A DNA stretch of 58,784 nt from Pseudomonadota bacterium (lineage in GTDB: Bacteria > Pseudomonadota > Alphaproteobacteria > Acetobacterales > Acetobacteraceae). Below the pieces are notes generated by a model. The model did no database searches. It was given only the letters and a program-made list of their open reading frames with translations, and was not told where the DNA came from. How positions within the stretch are numbered: position 1 is the stretch's first letter; the number at the start of each line of letters is the position of its first letter. Below, piece by piece: positions 46,887 to 57,455 of the stretch. Both the position numbers and the translations under genes were made by a program. Location: the NCBI GenBank assembly GCA_021818505.1, contig JAKADX010000025.1:1-58784 (forward strand), written 5' to 3'.

Positions 46887-47557
46887 CCGATCCCGCGCCC
46901 CCCTCCGGCCAGGGGAGGGGGCTTTGGTCGCCGTTTCCGATCCTTGCGCTGGCGCTGGCGGCCCTGTCGGCCTGTACCGGGCCGCTGGCACGGTTTCCGC
47001 CCGGTCCGGCGACCGCCGCATTCGCCGTCGCCGATCGCGGCTGGCACACCGATCTGTGCGTGTCCGCACCGGCGCCGGGCGATCCTCTGGCGACGCTGGC
47101 CGAAGGCTTCGCGGGTGCCCAGGTGCTGTGCTTCGGCTTCGGCGAGCGGCAGTTTTTCATGACACCGGACCCGGGCCTGCTCACGCACCTGTCCGCCCTG
47201 CTGCCGAGCCGCTCGGCGCTGCTGATGACGGCGTTGCGCGCGCCGGCCGACGCAGCGTTCGGCGCCGGCAACGTCGTCGTCCTGCATGTCACGCCCCCGG
47301 CCGAGGCGGCGCTGCGGAGGTTCCTGTGGCGATCGCTGGAACTGGACGCGGCTGGGGCGCCGGTGCGGCTGGCCGACGGCCCGTACCCGGGCAGCGTGTT
47401 CTGGGCAGCGGTGGACACTTATGACGCGTTCTTCACCTGCAACACCTGGACCGCCGACGGTCTGCGCGCCGCTGGTTTGCCGGTCGGCGGGCCTGTCGTG
47501 TTCGCCGGTCAGGTGATGTCACAGGTGCGCCAGATCGCGGCGCGGCAGGAACCCTAA
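46883..47557 (+). CDS. DUF2459-like lipoprotein
   Basis: About 224 residues. The N-terminus has a hydrophobic segment FPILALALAALSAC ending in a lipobox with the lipid Cys, then VADRGWHTDLCV, FGFGERQFFM and TCNTWTADGLRAAGLPV, typical of the DUF2459 family of unknown function. No ATG, GTG or TTG is in frame near the N-terminus; a CTG at 46883 overlapping the previous stop as CTGA is the best candidate. A hairpin-like GC repeat (46897-46921) lies inside the first codons and may have disturbed the original start. Confidence 0.7.
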   Translation: MTDPAPPSGQGRGLWSPFPILALALAALSACTGPLARFPPGPATAAFAVADRGWHTDLCVSAPAPGDPLATLAEGFAGAQVLCFGFGERQFFMTPDPGLLTHLSALLPSRSALLMTALRAPADAAFGAGNVVVLHVTPPAEAALRRFLWRSLELDAAGAPVRLADGPYPGSVFWAAVDTYDAFFTCNTWTADGLRAAGLPVGGPVVFAGQVMSQVRQIAARQEP

Positions 47558-47712
47558 CAGGGCGGCTGCGTGCCGTTTGCGCACACGGCGGTCGAGCCTT
47601 GCGGCACGACGACGGTCGTGTTGGCGGGCGGCGGGGGGTTGCTGCTGCTGAACGACAGGCAACCGCCCAGCGCCAGCGGCAACAGCACGATGATCCGGGG
47701 CAGACGCACCAT
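47554..47712 (-). CDS. Small lipoprotein of unknown function
   Basis: A 52-residue protein with a signal MVRLPRIIVLLPLALGGC (lipobox LGGC), then a Ser/Pro-rich mature part with PPPPANTTVVVPQGS and two more Cys near the C-terminus. The ribosome binding site AAGGAGGTCT is nearly perfect. The stop overlaps the stop of the convergent DUF2459 gene. No family name is known to me; the strong translation signal makes it real. Confidence 0.8.
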   Translation of the reverse strand: MVRLPRIIVLLPLALGGCLSFSSSNPPPPANTTVVVPQGSTAVCANGTQPPC

Positions 47713-47849
47713 AGACCTCCTTGCGGGTCGCCACGCGTTGATGCGAGCATAACGGTAGCGGCGCGGTAAGGTCGCGGCGGCCGGATCACGACGGCGTGCG
47801 CCGCAAGCAGCGTCATGGGCCCGGGGGCGACAGCAGCACGGGAGCGTCA

Positions 47850-49169
47850 ATGGAGGGCTCCGGCGTGCATCGCATCGTCGTGGTCGGCGGCGGCGCCGGC
47901 GGACTGGAACTGGTAACACGTCTCGGCGAGACGCTCGGCAAGGGCGGGCGCGCGCATGTCACGCTGGTCGAGCGGGCGCGCACGCATCTGTGGAAGCCGC
48001 TGCTGCACGCCGTCGCCGCCGGCAGCATCGACCGCGCGCAGCATGAGCTGAACTACCTCGCCCAGGCGCACTGGCACGGTTTTGCCTACCGTTTCGGCGA
48101 GATGGTCGGTCTGGATCGCGCCGCGAAGCAGGTCCACCTCGCGCCCACCTTCGATGAGGACGGCCGCCAGATCACGCCGGCGCGAAGCATCGGCTACGAC
48201 ACGCTGGTCATCGCCATCGGCAGCGTCACCAACGACTTCGGCACGCCGGGCGCGCGCGAATTCGCCGTGCCGCTGGAGACGCCGGACCAGGCGACGCGGT
48301 TTCATCGCCGCTTGGTCAATGCCTGCCTGCGTGCCAATACACAGATCGAGCCGGTGCGGCCGGGGCAGTTGCACGTCGCCATCATCGGCGCCGGGGCCAC
48401 CGGCACGGAACTGGCCGCCGAGCTGCACCGAACGGTTCGCGCCGTGGTCGCCTACGGGCTCGATCGCATCAGCCCGGAGCGCGACATCCACATCGTGCTG
48501 ATCGAGGCCGCCGAGCGCATCCTGCCCGCGCTGCCCGAGCGCATTGCCGCGGCGACGCGCAAGCTGCTGGAGGACCTCGGGGTCGAGGTACGCACCGGTG
48601 CGCGGGTCAGCGAGGTGCGGGCCGACGGCGTCGTGCTGGCCAGCGGCGCGTTCATTCCCTCTGAACTCGTCATCTGGTGCGCCGGCGTGAAGGCGCCGGA
48701 CGTGCTGCACGATCTCGACGGGCTGGAGAGCAACCGCATCAATCAGCTTGTCGTGCTGCCGACGCTGCAAACGACGCGCGATCCCGACATCTTCGCGATC
48801 GGCGATTGCGCGGCGTGTCCGCGCCCCGGCTTCGCGCAGCCGGTGCCGCCGCGCGCGCAGGCGGCGCATCAGCAGGCGAGCCACATGGTGCGACAGTTGC
48901 AGCGCCGGCTCGCGGGAGAGCCGCTTCAGCCCTATATCTATCGCGATTTTGGCTCGCTGGTGTCGCTCGGCAAATACTCGACAGTGGGCAGCCTGATGGG
49001 CGGGCTGCTCGGCCGCAGCGTGTTCATCGAGGGGTATTTCGCGCGGCTGGTGTACCGGATGCTCTACAAGATGCACCAGGCGGCACTGTACGGAGGGCGC
49101 GCGGTGCTCTGGCGGACGCTGCTGGGCGGAGTGTCGCAGCGGCCCGGGCCGAGCGTGAAGTTGCACTGA
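47850..49169 (+). CDS. ndh: Type II NADH dehydrogenase (NDH-2)
   Basis: A 439-residue flavoprotein with two Rossmann folds. The FAD motif is IVVVGGGAGGLE at 9-20 and the NADH motif is VAIIGAGATGTELAAELHR. The DIFAIGDCAACP segment binds FAD near the C-terminus, and the last ~60 residues form the membrane-binding helices. It passes electrons from NADH to quinone without pumping ions. The ATG at 47850 follows GGGAG. Confidence 0.92.
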   Translation: MEGSGVHRIVVVGGGAGGLELVTRLGETLGKGGRAHVTLVERARTHLWKPLLHAVAAGSIDRAQHELNYLAQAHWHGFAYRFGEMVGLDRAAKQVHLAPTFDEDGRQITPARSIGYDTLVIAIGSVTNDFGTPGAREFAVPLETPDQATRFHRRLVNACLRANTQIEPVRPGQLHVAIIGAGATGTELAAELHRTVRAVVAYGLDRISPERDIHIVLIEAAERILPALPERIAAATRKLLEDLGVEVRTGARVSEVRADGVVLASGAFIPSELVIWCAGVKAPDVLHDLDGLESNRINQLVVLPTLQTTRDPDIFAIGDCAACPRPGFAQPVPPRAQAAHQQASHMVRQLQRRLAGEPLQPYIYRDFGSLVSLGKYSTVGSLMGGLLGRSVFIEGYFARLVYRMLYKMHQAALYGGRAVLWRTLLGGVSQRPGPSVKLH

Positions 49170-49188
49170 CGGCTTTCGGAGGACGACA

Positions 49189-49824
49189 GTGAGCGAAACG
49201 ACGCGACAGGCCCATTGGCAGTCGGTCTATACGAGCAAGGCCGACGACAGCGTCAGTTGGTTCGAGGCCGAGCCGGCGGTGTCGCTGGCCCTGATCGACC
49301 TCGTGGGCACGCCGCCCGATGCCGCCGTCATCGATGTGGGCGGCGGCGCGTCGCGGCTGGTCGATCGGCTGTTGGAGCGGGGTTTCGGTGACGTGACCGT
49401 GCTTGATCTGTCGGCCGCCGCTCTGGATGTGGCGCGCGCGCGGCTCGGTGCCGGCGCGGCGCGGGTGCAGTGGATCGTTGGCGATGTGACGACCTGGGAG
49501 CCGGCGCGCCGGTATGCGCTTTGGCACGACCGCGCCGCGCTGCATTTCCTGACCGATCCGGCCGACCGCGCCGCTTATTTCGCGCGACTGCGCCGGGCGC
49601 TGCTGCCGGACGGGCACGCGATCATCGCCACCTTCGCGCCAGACGGGCCGGCGCGGTGCAGCGGGCTGCCGGTGCAACGATATGATGCGGACAGCCTGGG
49701 TGCGGCCCTCGGCCCGGAGTTCGAACTGCTGGACAGCCGACGACATACGCATGTCACGCCCGCTGGCGTCGAGCAGCGGTTTCATTTCGGAGCCTTTCGC
49801 CGCCGGCCGGTCAGCGCGCCTTGA
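49189..49824 (+). CDS. Class I SAM-dependent methyltransferase
   Basis: A 211-residue methyltransferase. The SAM motif I is AVIDVGGGASRLVD, with the acidic residue of motif II in VTVLDLSAAALDVA. The tail IATFAPDGPARCSGLPVQRY resembles thiopurine or tellurite-type (TehB-like) methyltransferases. The start is GTG after GGAGG. It follows ndh by 19 bases and overlaps mntR by 14 bases at the convergent ends. Confidence 0.85.
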   Translation: MSETTRQAHWQSVYTSKADDSVSWFEAEPAVSLALIDLVGTPPDAAVIDVGGGASRLVDRLLERGFGDVTVLDLSAAALDVARARLGAGAARVQWIVGDVTTWEPARRYALWHDRAALHFLTDPADRAAYFARLRRALLPDGHAIIATFAPDGPARCSGLPVQRYDADSLGAALGPEFELLDSRRHTHVTPAGVEQRFHFGAFRRRPVSAP

Positions 49825-50245
49825 GAAAGCGGGAGAACGCCGCCAGCGTGGCATCGGAGACGTGGTGTTCGATGCCCTCCGCGTCCTGTTCCGCCGCCTC
49901 CGCCGGTACGCCGAGCGCCACCAGCAGATCGACCACCAGCCGGTGCCGCTCGCGCACGCGCGCCGCCAGCCGCTCGCCCGCCTCGGTGAGGAACACGCCG
50001 CGATAGGGGCGGGCAGTCGCCAGCCCCTCCCGCTTGAGCCGCGAGATCGCCTTGATCGCGGTCGCGTGGGAGACGCCGAGGCGGCGGGCGATGTCGGTCG
50101 GCCGCGCCTCACCCTCGCTGGCCAGCAGATCGGCGATCAGTTCCGCGTAGTCCTCCAGCACCGCCGAAGCCTGGGCGGTGCGCGCCTTGCCGAAGCGGCG
50201 TGCGTGGGTCGGCTCGGCGGGCAAGGTGGTCGGCGGGACCCGCAC
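49811..50245 (-). CDS. mntR: Manganese-dependent transcriptional regulator MntR
   Basis: A 144-residue DtxR-family repressor. The winged helix has DIARRLGVSHATAIKAISRL and the wing YRGVFLTEAGERLA; the dimer and metal region has AEGIEHHVSDATL. It represses manganese uptake when Mn(II) is plentiful. The GTG at 50245 follows AGGGAG at the right spacing and gives a normal length; the longer open frame to an ATG at 50317 was judged less likely. It is divergent from mntH across a 134-base gap with a clear operator. Confidence 0.93.
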   Translation of the reverse strand: MRVPPTTLPAEPTHARRFGKARTAQASAVLEDYAELIADLLASEGEARPTDIARRLGVSHATAIKAISRLKREGLATARPYRGVFLTEAGERLAARVRERHRLVVDLLVALGVPAEAAEQDAEGIEHHVSDATLAAFSRFLKAR

Positions 50246-50322
50246 CGGCAACTCCCTGTGGCTATACCGCGCGTATCGCCCGCGCGGCGGCTTGACGCAA
50301 CCAGGGGCTGCAACCAAATCCC

Positions 50323-50351
50323 TTGCTGATATTTGTAGCCTAGGCTACATT
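50323..50351 (+). promoter_or_regulatory. mntH promoter with MntR operator
   Basis: A perfect 16-bp palindrome TGTAGCCTAGGCTACA lies at 50334-50349. It sits between TTGCTG (50323-50328) and TACATT (50346-50351), which have the 17-base spacing of a -35/-10 pair, so the bound repressor would block the polymerase. It is of the MntR-site type and lies between mntR and mntH. Confidence 0.8.
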
Positions 50352-50379
50352 TTTCGGTACTGGCGGGATCGGCAGTGGA

Positions 50380-51672
50380 ATGAGCACGGTGTTACTGAGC
50401 GGCGTGACGGCGCGGACGGTGGCGGCCGGGCAGGAGGTGCTGGCCGGCCGTCGGCACGGTCTGCGCGCGGTGCTGCCGTTTGTCGGGCCGGCCGTGGTCG
50501 CCTCGGTCGCCTATATCGACCCCGGCAACTTCGCCACCAACATCCAGGCCGGCGCCCAGTACGGCACGACCTTGCTGTGGGTGGTGGTGGTCGCCAACCT
50601 GATTGCCATGTTGTTCCAGTCGCTGTCGGCCAAGCTCGGCATCGCGACTGGCCGCAGCCTCGCCGCCGAATGTCGCGAGCGGCTGCCGCGCCCGCTGGTG
50701 CTCGGCATGTGGGGGGTGAGCGAGCTGGCGGCGATGGCGACTGATCTCGCCGAATTCCTCGGCGGCGGCATCGGGCTGTCGCTGCTGTTGCACATCCCGC
50801 TGCTCGTCGGTCTCGGCATCACCGGGGTCGCTACTTATGCTATGCTAATAATTGGTAATCGTGGCTTCCGGCCGCTGGAGCTGCTGATCGGCGGCTTCGT
50901 CGGGCTGATCAGCCTGTGTTATGTCGTCGAGTTGGTGATCGCTCCACCCGATTGGGCAGCCGTGGCGCGCGGCGCGCTGGTGCCGGTGCTGCCCGGCGGG
51001 GCCGCGGTGGCACTGGCGGTCGGAATGATCGGCGCCACCGTGATGCCGCACGTGATCTATCTGCACTCCGCGTTGATGGCCGGGCGGATGCCGACGACCA
51101 GCGCATCCGAGCGCCGCCGCCTGCTGCGCTTTTCCAACCGCGAGGTACTGGGCGCGCTGGGGCTGGCGGGGCTGGTCAACATGGCGATGCTGATGATGGC
51201 TGCCAGCGCGTTTCACGCCGGCCATCCGGAGGTCGCGGAGATCGAGACCGCCTATCACACGCTTGGCCCGCTGCTGGGCCCCGCGGCAGCGAGTGTATTT
51301 CTTCTTTCGCTGCTCGGCTCGGGGTTCTCCTCCTCGGTCGTGGGGACGTTGGCGGGCCAGTCGATCATGCAGGACTTCGTCCACTGGCGCATTCCACTGT
51401 GGCTGCGCCGCACGGTCACAATGCTGCCCGCCTTCGTCGTGGTCGCGCTCGGGTTGAATGCAACGCAGGCGCTGGTCGGCAGCCAGATCGTACTGAGCCT
51501 CGCGCTGCCGATACCGATGCTGGCACTGGTCTGGCTGACCGGACGGCGCGATGTGATGGGCAGCTTCGTCAACGGCCGTGCGACCCAGGCCGTCGCAATC
51601 AGCTTCACCGCGATTGTGCTGGGGCTGAACGCGATCCTGCTGCTGCAGGCCGCGGGCGTCGCGATTCCCGGA

Positions 51673-51681
<9 letters not shown>
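50380..51681 (+). CDS. mntH: Nramp-type Mn(II)/proton symporter MntH
   Basis: A 433-residue membrane protein of the Nramp family with about 11 helices. The metal-binding DPGN motif is in AYIDPGNFATNIQAGA, and the helix 6 motif is ATVMPHVIYLHSAL. It imports Mn(II) with protons. It is divergently arranged with mntR under an MntR operator. The tail overlaps the convergent Uma2 remnant by 9 bases. Confidence 0.96.
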
Positions 51682-53217
<1,536 letters not shown>

Positions 53218-53301
53218 ATGACCGTTTGCTGCATGCGAGGCACCCCGGGTCCGGTGGAGGTCGCGGCGCCCGCGCAGCGCGTCGTGCCGGCCCGGTCATG
53301 A
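53218..53301 (+). CDS. Small upstream ORF (27 residues) with an early Cys-Cys pair
   Basis: The peptide begins MTVCCMRGTPGPVEV and ends VVPARS. It has GC-rich third codon positions like its neighbours, a possible GAGGA ribosome binding site, and its stop overlaps the monooxygenase start as ATGA. This suggests a translated leader that couples or controls the next gene. No known family; a regulatory leader peptide or a small protein are both possible. Confidence 0.45.
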   Translation: MTVCCMRGTPGPVEVAAPAQRVVPARS

Positions 53302-53663
53302 TCGTCGTGGTCTTCGAGGTGTGGCCGGCGCAGGGTCGCACCGAGGATTATCTCGACCTGGCCGCTTCCCTGCGGACGGAGCTAGCGGGGATCGACGGCT
53401 TCATCTCGGTCGAGCGGTTCCGAAGCCTGACGGAGCCGGACAAGCTGCTGTCGCTCTCCTTCTGGCGCGACGAGGCGGCGGTGGCCGCGTGGCGCAACCG
53501 CGTGGCGCATCGCGCGGTGCAGGCGAAGGGACGCGCCGGCGTCTTCCGGGACTATCGGCTGCGCATCGCCTCCGTGCTGCGCGACTACGGCATGGTGGAC
53601 CGGGCACAGGCGCCGTCGGATAGCCGGGCGGCGCACGAGGACAAGGGGCCGGCGGACGCATAA
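53298..53663 (+). CDS. Antibiotic biosynthesis monooxygenase (ABM) family protein
   Basis: A 121-residue ferredoxin-like-fold protein. The core is IVVVFEVWPAQGRTEDYLD, IDGFISVERFRSL and LSFWRDEAAVAAWRN, the usual ABM pattern, with a HRAVQAKGR helix. Such proteins are small cofactor-free oxygenases or heme-degrading relatives; the substrate is unknown. The ATG at 53298 overlaps the stop of a 27-residue upstream ORF. hemB is its divergent neighbour. Confidence 0.85.
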   Translation: MIVVVFEVWPAQGRTEDYLDLAASLRTELAGIDGFISVERFRSLTEPDKLLSLSFWRDEAAVAAWRNRVAHRAVQAKGRAGVFRDYRLRIASVLRDYGMVDRAQAPSDSRAAHEDKGPADA

Positions 53664-53697
53664 GGCAAGGCGGGGGTTGCGCCGCTGACCGCCCGGC

Positions 53698-55083
53698 TCA
53701 ATTGGCGAAGGCCGACCGCGCTTCGGGGAGATCCCAGATGCGCTGCACCGCCGCGGCCCCGGCAGCAGTGATCGCCGCCTCGTCGCCGTGCAGATAGCGT
53801 CCGCCCGCAACCAGCAGCCGCCCCGCCACCATGACCGCGTCGATATTGCCGCGATTGGCGAGCCAGACGAGCGCGCGAATCGGGTCGGACAGCGGCTGAA
53901 GGTGCGGGTGGCTCAGGTCGATCACTGTCAGGTCGGCCGCTGCACCCGGCCGGATGATGCCCAGATCAGCCCGGCCCAGCGCCGCGGCCGCCTCGGACGT
54001 GACGGCGGCGATCAGTTGCGGCGCCGACGCGGCCGTCGCGTCCGCGGTGACGATCTTGGAGATGATGGCGGCCGCGTGGAGTTCGCCCAGCAGGTCCATG
54101 TTGTAGCCGTCTGTGCCGACGAGCGTCCGCACGCCATGCGCGGCGAAATAGGCGAAGGATGCAGTGGTGCCGGAGCGGGCGAACACGCGCGGGCAGTTCA
54201 CCATCGCGGCACCCCGCCGCGCGAACAGGCGCAGGTCCCCGGGCGTGCAGGCGATGCCGTGCGCGGCCAGCAGATCGGGACCGAGCACCCCGAGCCAGTC
54301 GAGGTATTCGACCGGCGTGCGGCCGTGGCGGGCACGGATGGTCGCGACCTCGCCGGCGCTCTGCGCCATGTGCATCGTGATCGGCACGCCGAGCGCCCGC
54401 GCCCGCGTGGCCGCCGCGCGCAGCAGGTCGGGACCGCAGGTGTCGGTCGCATGCGGACCCATCGCCAGCCGGATGCGCCCGTCGTCCCGACCCTCCCAGG
54501 CCGCATGCAGCCGGTCCCATGCGGCCAGGTCGGCGGCGCCGTCATCCGCCGCGCCGTAATCCACCGAACCGTCCTCACGCGCCCGCGGATCGGCCGCGGA
54601 GAACACATACGGCGCACCGTAGAAGCGCAGTCCCATCTCCAGCGCCGCGTCGAACATCTCGGCGAGGCCGTTGCGGAACCCCTCCATCACCGTGGCGCAG
54701 CCGCCCTTGAGCAGTTGCAGGATGCCCAGGCGCGCGATCGCCAGCCGTTCTTCGCGTGTCATGATGTCGAGGCCGCGCCGGCTGAGCGGCAGCAGCACCG
54801 TGTACACGATGCTGCGGCCGTTCCTTCGCGCGGCCCCGTCCTCGGTATGCGTGCGCGCGATCGCCTCGGTGAAACAGTGGTTGTGCAGGTTCAGCAATCC
54901 CGGCAGCACGAAGCGGCCGGGAGCATCGAGCACGATGTCCGCACCCTCCGGCCGGTGCGCGGTGACGGCGGTGATGCGTCCGCCCTCCGTGACCACCCAG
55001 CGGTCGCGCAGCACGGATGCCGTTGCGTCCGTCGCGTCCAGCACGAAGGAACCGAAGATCGCCGCGCGTCCGGTGGCGGGCAT
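53698..55083 (-). CDS. Amidohydrolase family protein (chlorohydrolase/cytosine-deaminase-like)
   Basis: A 461-residue metal-dependent hydrolase. The first metal site is LLNLHNHCFTEA (His67, His69), a further His is in MGPHATDTCGP and another in ITMHMAQSAGE, and the Asp is in TLVGTDGYNMDL. It belongs to the branch with atrazine chlorohydrolase, guanine deaminase and S-adenosylhomocysteine deaminase; the real substrate is unknown. It lies 16 bases downstream of a hydantoin-racemase-like gene, which suggests breakdown of a cyclic amide or heterocycle. Confidence 0.88.
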   Translation of the reverse strand: MPATGRAAIFGSFVLDATDATASVLRDRWVVTEGGRITAVTAHRPEGADIVLDAPGRFVLPGLLNLHNHCFTEAIARTHTEDGAARRNGRSIVYTVLLPLSRRGLDIMTREERLAIARLGILQLLKGGCATVMEGFRNGLAEMFDAALEMGLRFYGAPYVFSAADPRAREDGSVDYGAADDGAADLAAWDRLHAAWEGRDDGRIRLAMGPHATDTCGPDLLRAAATRARALGVPITMHMAQSAGEVATIRARHGRTPVEYLDWLGVLGPDLLAAHGIACTPGDLRLFARRGAAMVNCPRVFARSGTTASFAYFAAHGVRTLVGTDGYNMDLLGELHAAAIISKIVTADATAASAPQLIAAVTSEAAAALGRADLGIIRPGAAADLTVIDLSHPHLQPLSDPIRALVWLANRGNIDAVMVAGRLLVAGGRYLHGDEAAITAAGAAAVQRIWDLPEARSAFAN

Positions 55084-55099
55084 GGGAGGATCGCCAGAC

Positions 55100-55756
55100 T
55101 TAGGAACCGGCCAGCAGCAATGCGCCGAGCGCCGCGATCACCGCCTGCTGCGTCGGCTCCACGACCGGGCAGCCGGCCAGATCCTCCAGCGCGCGCCGGT
55201 GGCCGGCCATTCCCGCGCAGCCGAGCACCAGCACGTCCGCCCCGTGCTCGGCCGTGAGGCGCCGTGCTGCCAGCGCCAGACGATCGCGAATGCTCTCATC
55301 GGCCGTGTCCTCGGCACTGGCGTCCACCGGACAACTGCCGGCATAGCGTGCCTGCAGGCCCATCTGGCGCACATAACGTTGCTGGCGCCGCACGGAATTG
55401 GCGGAGAGCGCGATGATGCCGACGCGTTCGCCGAGCGTGAGCGCGCGCAGCAGACCGCACTCCGCGATGCCCATCACGGGACGGCCGCCGGCCGCCTCCC
55501 GCGCGGCATGAAGGCCGGGGTCGCTGAAGCAGGCGATCACGAAGGCATCGGCATCGTCCCGGCGCACCCACGCCGCGAGCGGCATGACCACGCTTTCGAC
55601 GTCGCGCTGCGTGCCGATGCTGCTCGGCCCCTCGCGCAGGCGATCGACCGTGATCGCCGGGCCGCCTGCCACACGCAGCGGTTGCACGGCGGCGTCGATC
55701 GCCGCTGTGACGGCTGGGGAGGAATTGGGGTTGATGACCAGGATGCGGCTGGGCAT
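55100..55756 (-). CDS. Aspartate/glutamate-hydantoin racemase family protein
   Basis: A 218-residue racemase. The two catalytic Cys are Cys76 in VIACFSDPGL and Cys180 in VLGCAGMAG, and the N-terminus ILVINPNSSPAVT is typical of hydantoin racemases. It would invert the stereocentre of a 5-substituted hydantoin or an amino-acid-like compound, or act as a maleate isomerase-type relative. It starts the pair with the amidohydrolase. Confidence 0.88.
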   Translation of the reverse strand: MPSRILVINPNSSPAVTAAIDAAVQPLRVAGGPAITVDRLREGPSSIGTQRDVESVVMPLAAWVRRDDADAFVIACFSDPGLHAAREAAGGRPVMGIAECGLLRALTLGERVGIIALSANSVRRQQRYVRQMGLQARYAGSCPVDASAEDTADESIRDRLALAARRLTAEHGADVLVLGCAGMAGHRRALEDLAGCPVVEPTQQAVIAALGALLLAGS

Positions 55757-55987
55757 TTGCGGGCGCTGGCTAGGGCGAGACCACGAAGTATATCATTGCC
55801 CCGCCATCGCGCCACAGGGGCCCGACAGCGATTCGCCCCGGCCCCGCTTGCCCCCGCCGCCGTTCCGTGCTTAACCCCGCGCCTTCCCTGCCGGGGGCGT
55901 CGGCCGCCGCCGGCTATGTCCGCGCGCCATCCCGGCGTGGTGGTCCAGACCCGGACCCGGGGCAGAGACAAGCCAGAGGGAGTGTAC

Positions 55988-56482
55988 ATGCCGCTGTACG
56001 AATGCGTGCTGATCGCGCGCAACGATGTCACGCAACAGCAGGTCGAGGGGTTCGCCGACGCGATCGCGACCCAGCTCGACACCGATAACGGCGTCGAGCC
56101 CGGAAGTTCGGTGAAGAAGCGGGAGTACTGGGGCCTGCGCAGCCTCGCGTACCGCATCAAGAAGAACCGCAAGGGCCACTACATGCTGCTCGGGCTGGAC
56201 ACCAAACCGGCCCCGCTCGCCGAGATGGAGCGGCAGTTGCGGCTGAACGAGGATGTGCTGCGGTTCCTGACCATCCGCGTCGATGCCATCGAGGAGGCGC
56301 CGAGCGCCATCCTGTCGCGTAAGTCCGATGACCGTGAGCGCGGCTTCCGCGGCCCCAAGCCGGCCGGCCGCTTCGATTCCGGGCGCAAGCGCGGCTATGA
56401 CGACCGCGAGGAGTTCCGCGCCCGCGACGAGTCCGAGCGCGAAGCCGCGTTCCGTGGCCGCGAGTCGGGCGGCGACGAGTAG
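55988..56482 (+). CDS. rpsF: 30S ribosomal protein S6
   Basis: A 164-residue S6. The core (1-100) begins [14 protein letters not shown], with [20 protein letters not shown]. The last ~60 residues form a charged Arg/Asp/Glu/Gly tail (with [11 protein letters not shown] and [15 protein letters not shown]), longer than in most S6 proteins. It starts the conserved rpsF-rpsR-rplI operon. The ATG at 55988 follows AGAGGGAG. Confidence 0.97.
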   Translation: MPLYECVLIARNDVTQQQVEGFADAIATQLDTDNGVEPGSSVKKREYWGLRSLAYRIKKNRKGHYMLLGLDTKPAPLAEMERQLRLNEDVLRFLTIRVDAIEEAPSAILSRKSDDRERGFRGPKPAGRFDSGRKRGYDDREEFRARDESEREAAFRGRESGGDE

Positions 56483-56494
56483 GGGAGCAGCGCC

Positions 56495-56770
56495 ATGTCC
56501 GACACCACCGACATCAATCCCGCCGCCCGCCGCGCCGCCGTCGGCGCCCGCCGGCCGTTCTATCGCCGCCGCAAGTCCTGTCCGTTCTCCGGCCCCCATG
56601 CGCCGAAGATCGACTACAAGGACGTACGCCTGCTCTCGCGCTTCCTCTCCGAGCGCGGCAAGATCGTGCCCAGCCGCATCACCGCGGTGTCGGCCAAGAA
56701 GCAGCGCGAACTGGCGCAGGCCATCAAACGCGCCCGTTTCCTCGCCCTGCTGCCCTACATCCTGACCTGA
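56495..56770 (+). CDS. rpsR: 30S ribosomal protein S18
   Basis: A 91-residue S18 with the [15 protein letters not shown] start, then [20 protein letters not shown] and a C-terminal [20 protein letters not shown]. It pairs with S6 on the 30S platform. It lies 12 bases after rpsF. Confidence 0.98.
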   Translation: MSDTTDINPAARRAAVGARRPFYRRRKSCPFSGPHAPKIDYKDVRLLSRFLSERGKIVPSRITAVSAKKQRELAQAIKRARFLALLPYILT

Positions 56771-56787
56771 ACGGGGGAGCCGCAATC

Positions 56788-57354
56788 ATGGCCGCCGTGG
56801 AAGTGATCCTGCTGCAGCGCGTCGAAAAGCTCGGCCAGATGGGGGAGGTGGTACGCGTCAAGCCGGGATATGCGCGCAACTACCTGTTGCCGACGCACCG
56901 CGCTATCCGCGCGAGCAAGGACAACCTCGCCCGCTTTGAGCAGCAGCGCGCGCAACTCGAAGCGCAGAACCTGAGGCGCCGCGAGGAAGCCGAGCGTGTC
57001 GCCGAGCGCGTGCATGGCCTGTCCGTTGTCATCATCCGCCAGGCCGGCGAGTCCGGCAGCCTGTACGGCTCAGTGTCCTCGCGCGACATCGCCGAGGCAG
57101 CGACAGCGGCGGGACTGACCATCAACCGCACGCAGGTGGTCCTGGAGCATCCGATCAAGACGCTCGGTGTCCGCCAGGTGCGGGTGGCGCTGCACCCCGA
57201 GGTAAGCATGACGGTCGCCGTCAACGTCGCCCGCAGCCCCGAGGAGGCCGAGAAGCAGGCGCGCGGCGAGGCCGTCACCGCGCCGGTCGAGGAAGAGCCA
57301 GAACTGACCGGCGAGGCCCTCTTCGAGGGTGATCTGCCGCTGCCGACCGCATGA
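56788..57354 (+). CDS. rplI: 50S ribosomal protein L9
   Basis: A 188-residue L9. The N-terminal domain has [20 protein letters not shown] and the signature [13 protein letters not shown]; a long linker helix and a C-terminal domain with [16 protein letters not shown] follow. An acidic tail of about 35 residues extends past the usual end. Last gene of the operon, before a GC hairpin. Confidence 0.97.
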   Translation: MAAVEVILLQRVEKLGQMGEVVRVKPGYARNYLLPTHRAIRASKDNLARFEQQRAQLEAQNLRRREEAERVAERVHGLSVVIIRQAGESGSLYGSVSSRDIAEAATAAGLTINRTQVVLEHPIKTLGVRQVRVALHPEVSMTVAVNVARSPEEAEKQARGEAVTAPVEEEPELTGEALFEGDLPLPTA

Positions 57355-57361
57355 CAGCTAC

Positions 57362-57389
57362 CCGGCCGGCGCGATGGGGCGCCGGCCGG
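57362..57389 (+). terminator. Hairpin after rplI
   Basis: CCGGCCGGCGC and GCGCCGGCCGG form an 11-bp perfect stem with a 6-base loop, 8 bases after the rplI stop. It is probably the end of the ribosomal operon, although no T-run follows. Confidence 0.7.
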
Positions 57390-57455
57390 AGTGGCTTGAT
57401 CGAAATTGACACCGGATCCCATAATCTGTCCGAACGGTAAGGTGCGGAGGGACAG

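Noticed and set aside
50246-50317. N-terminal extension of MntR to an ATG at 50317
   Set aside because: The GTG at 50245 has a well-placed AGGGAG and gives normal length; the extension would run into the promoter region.
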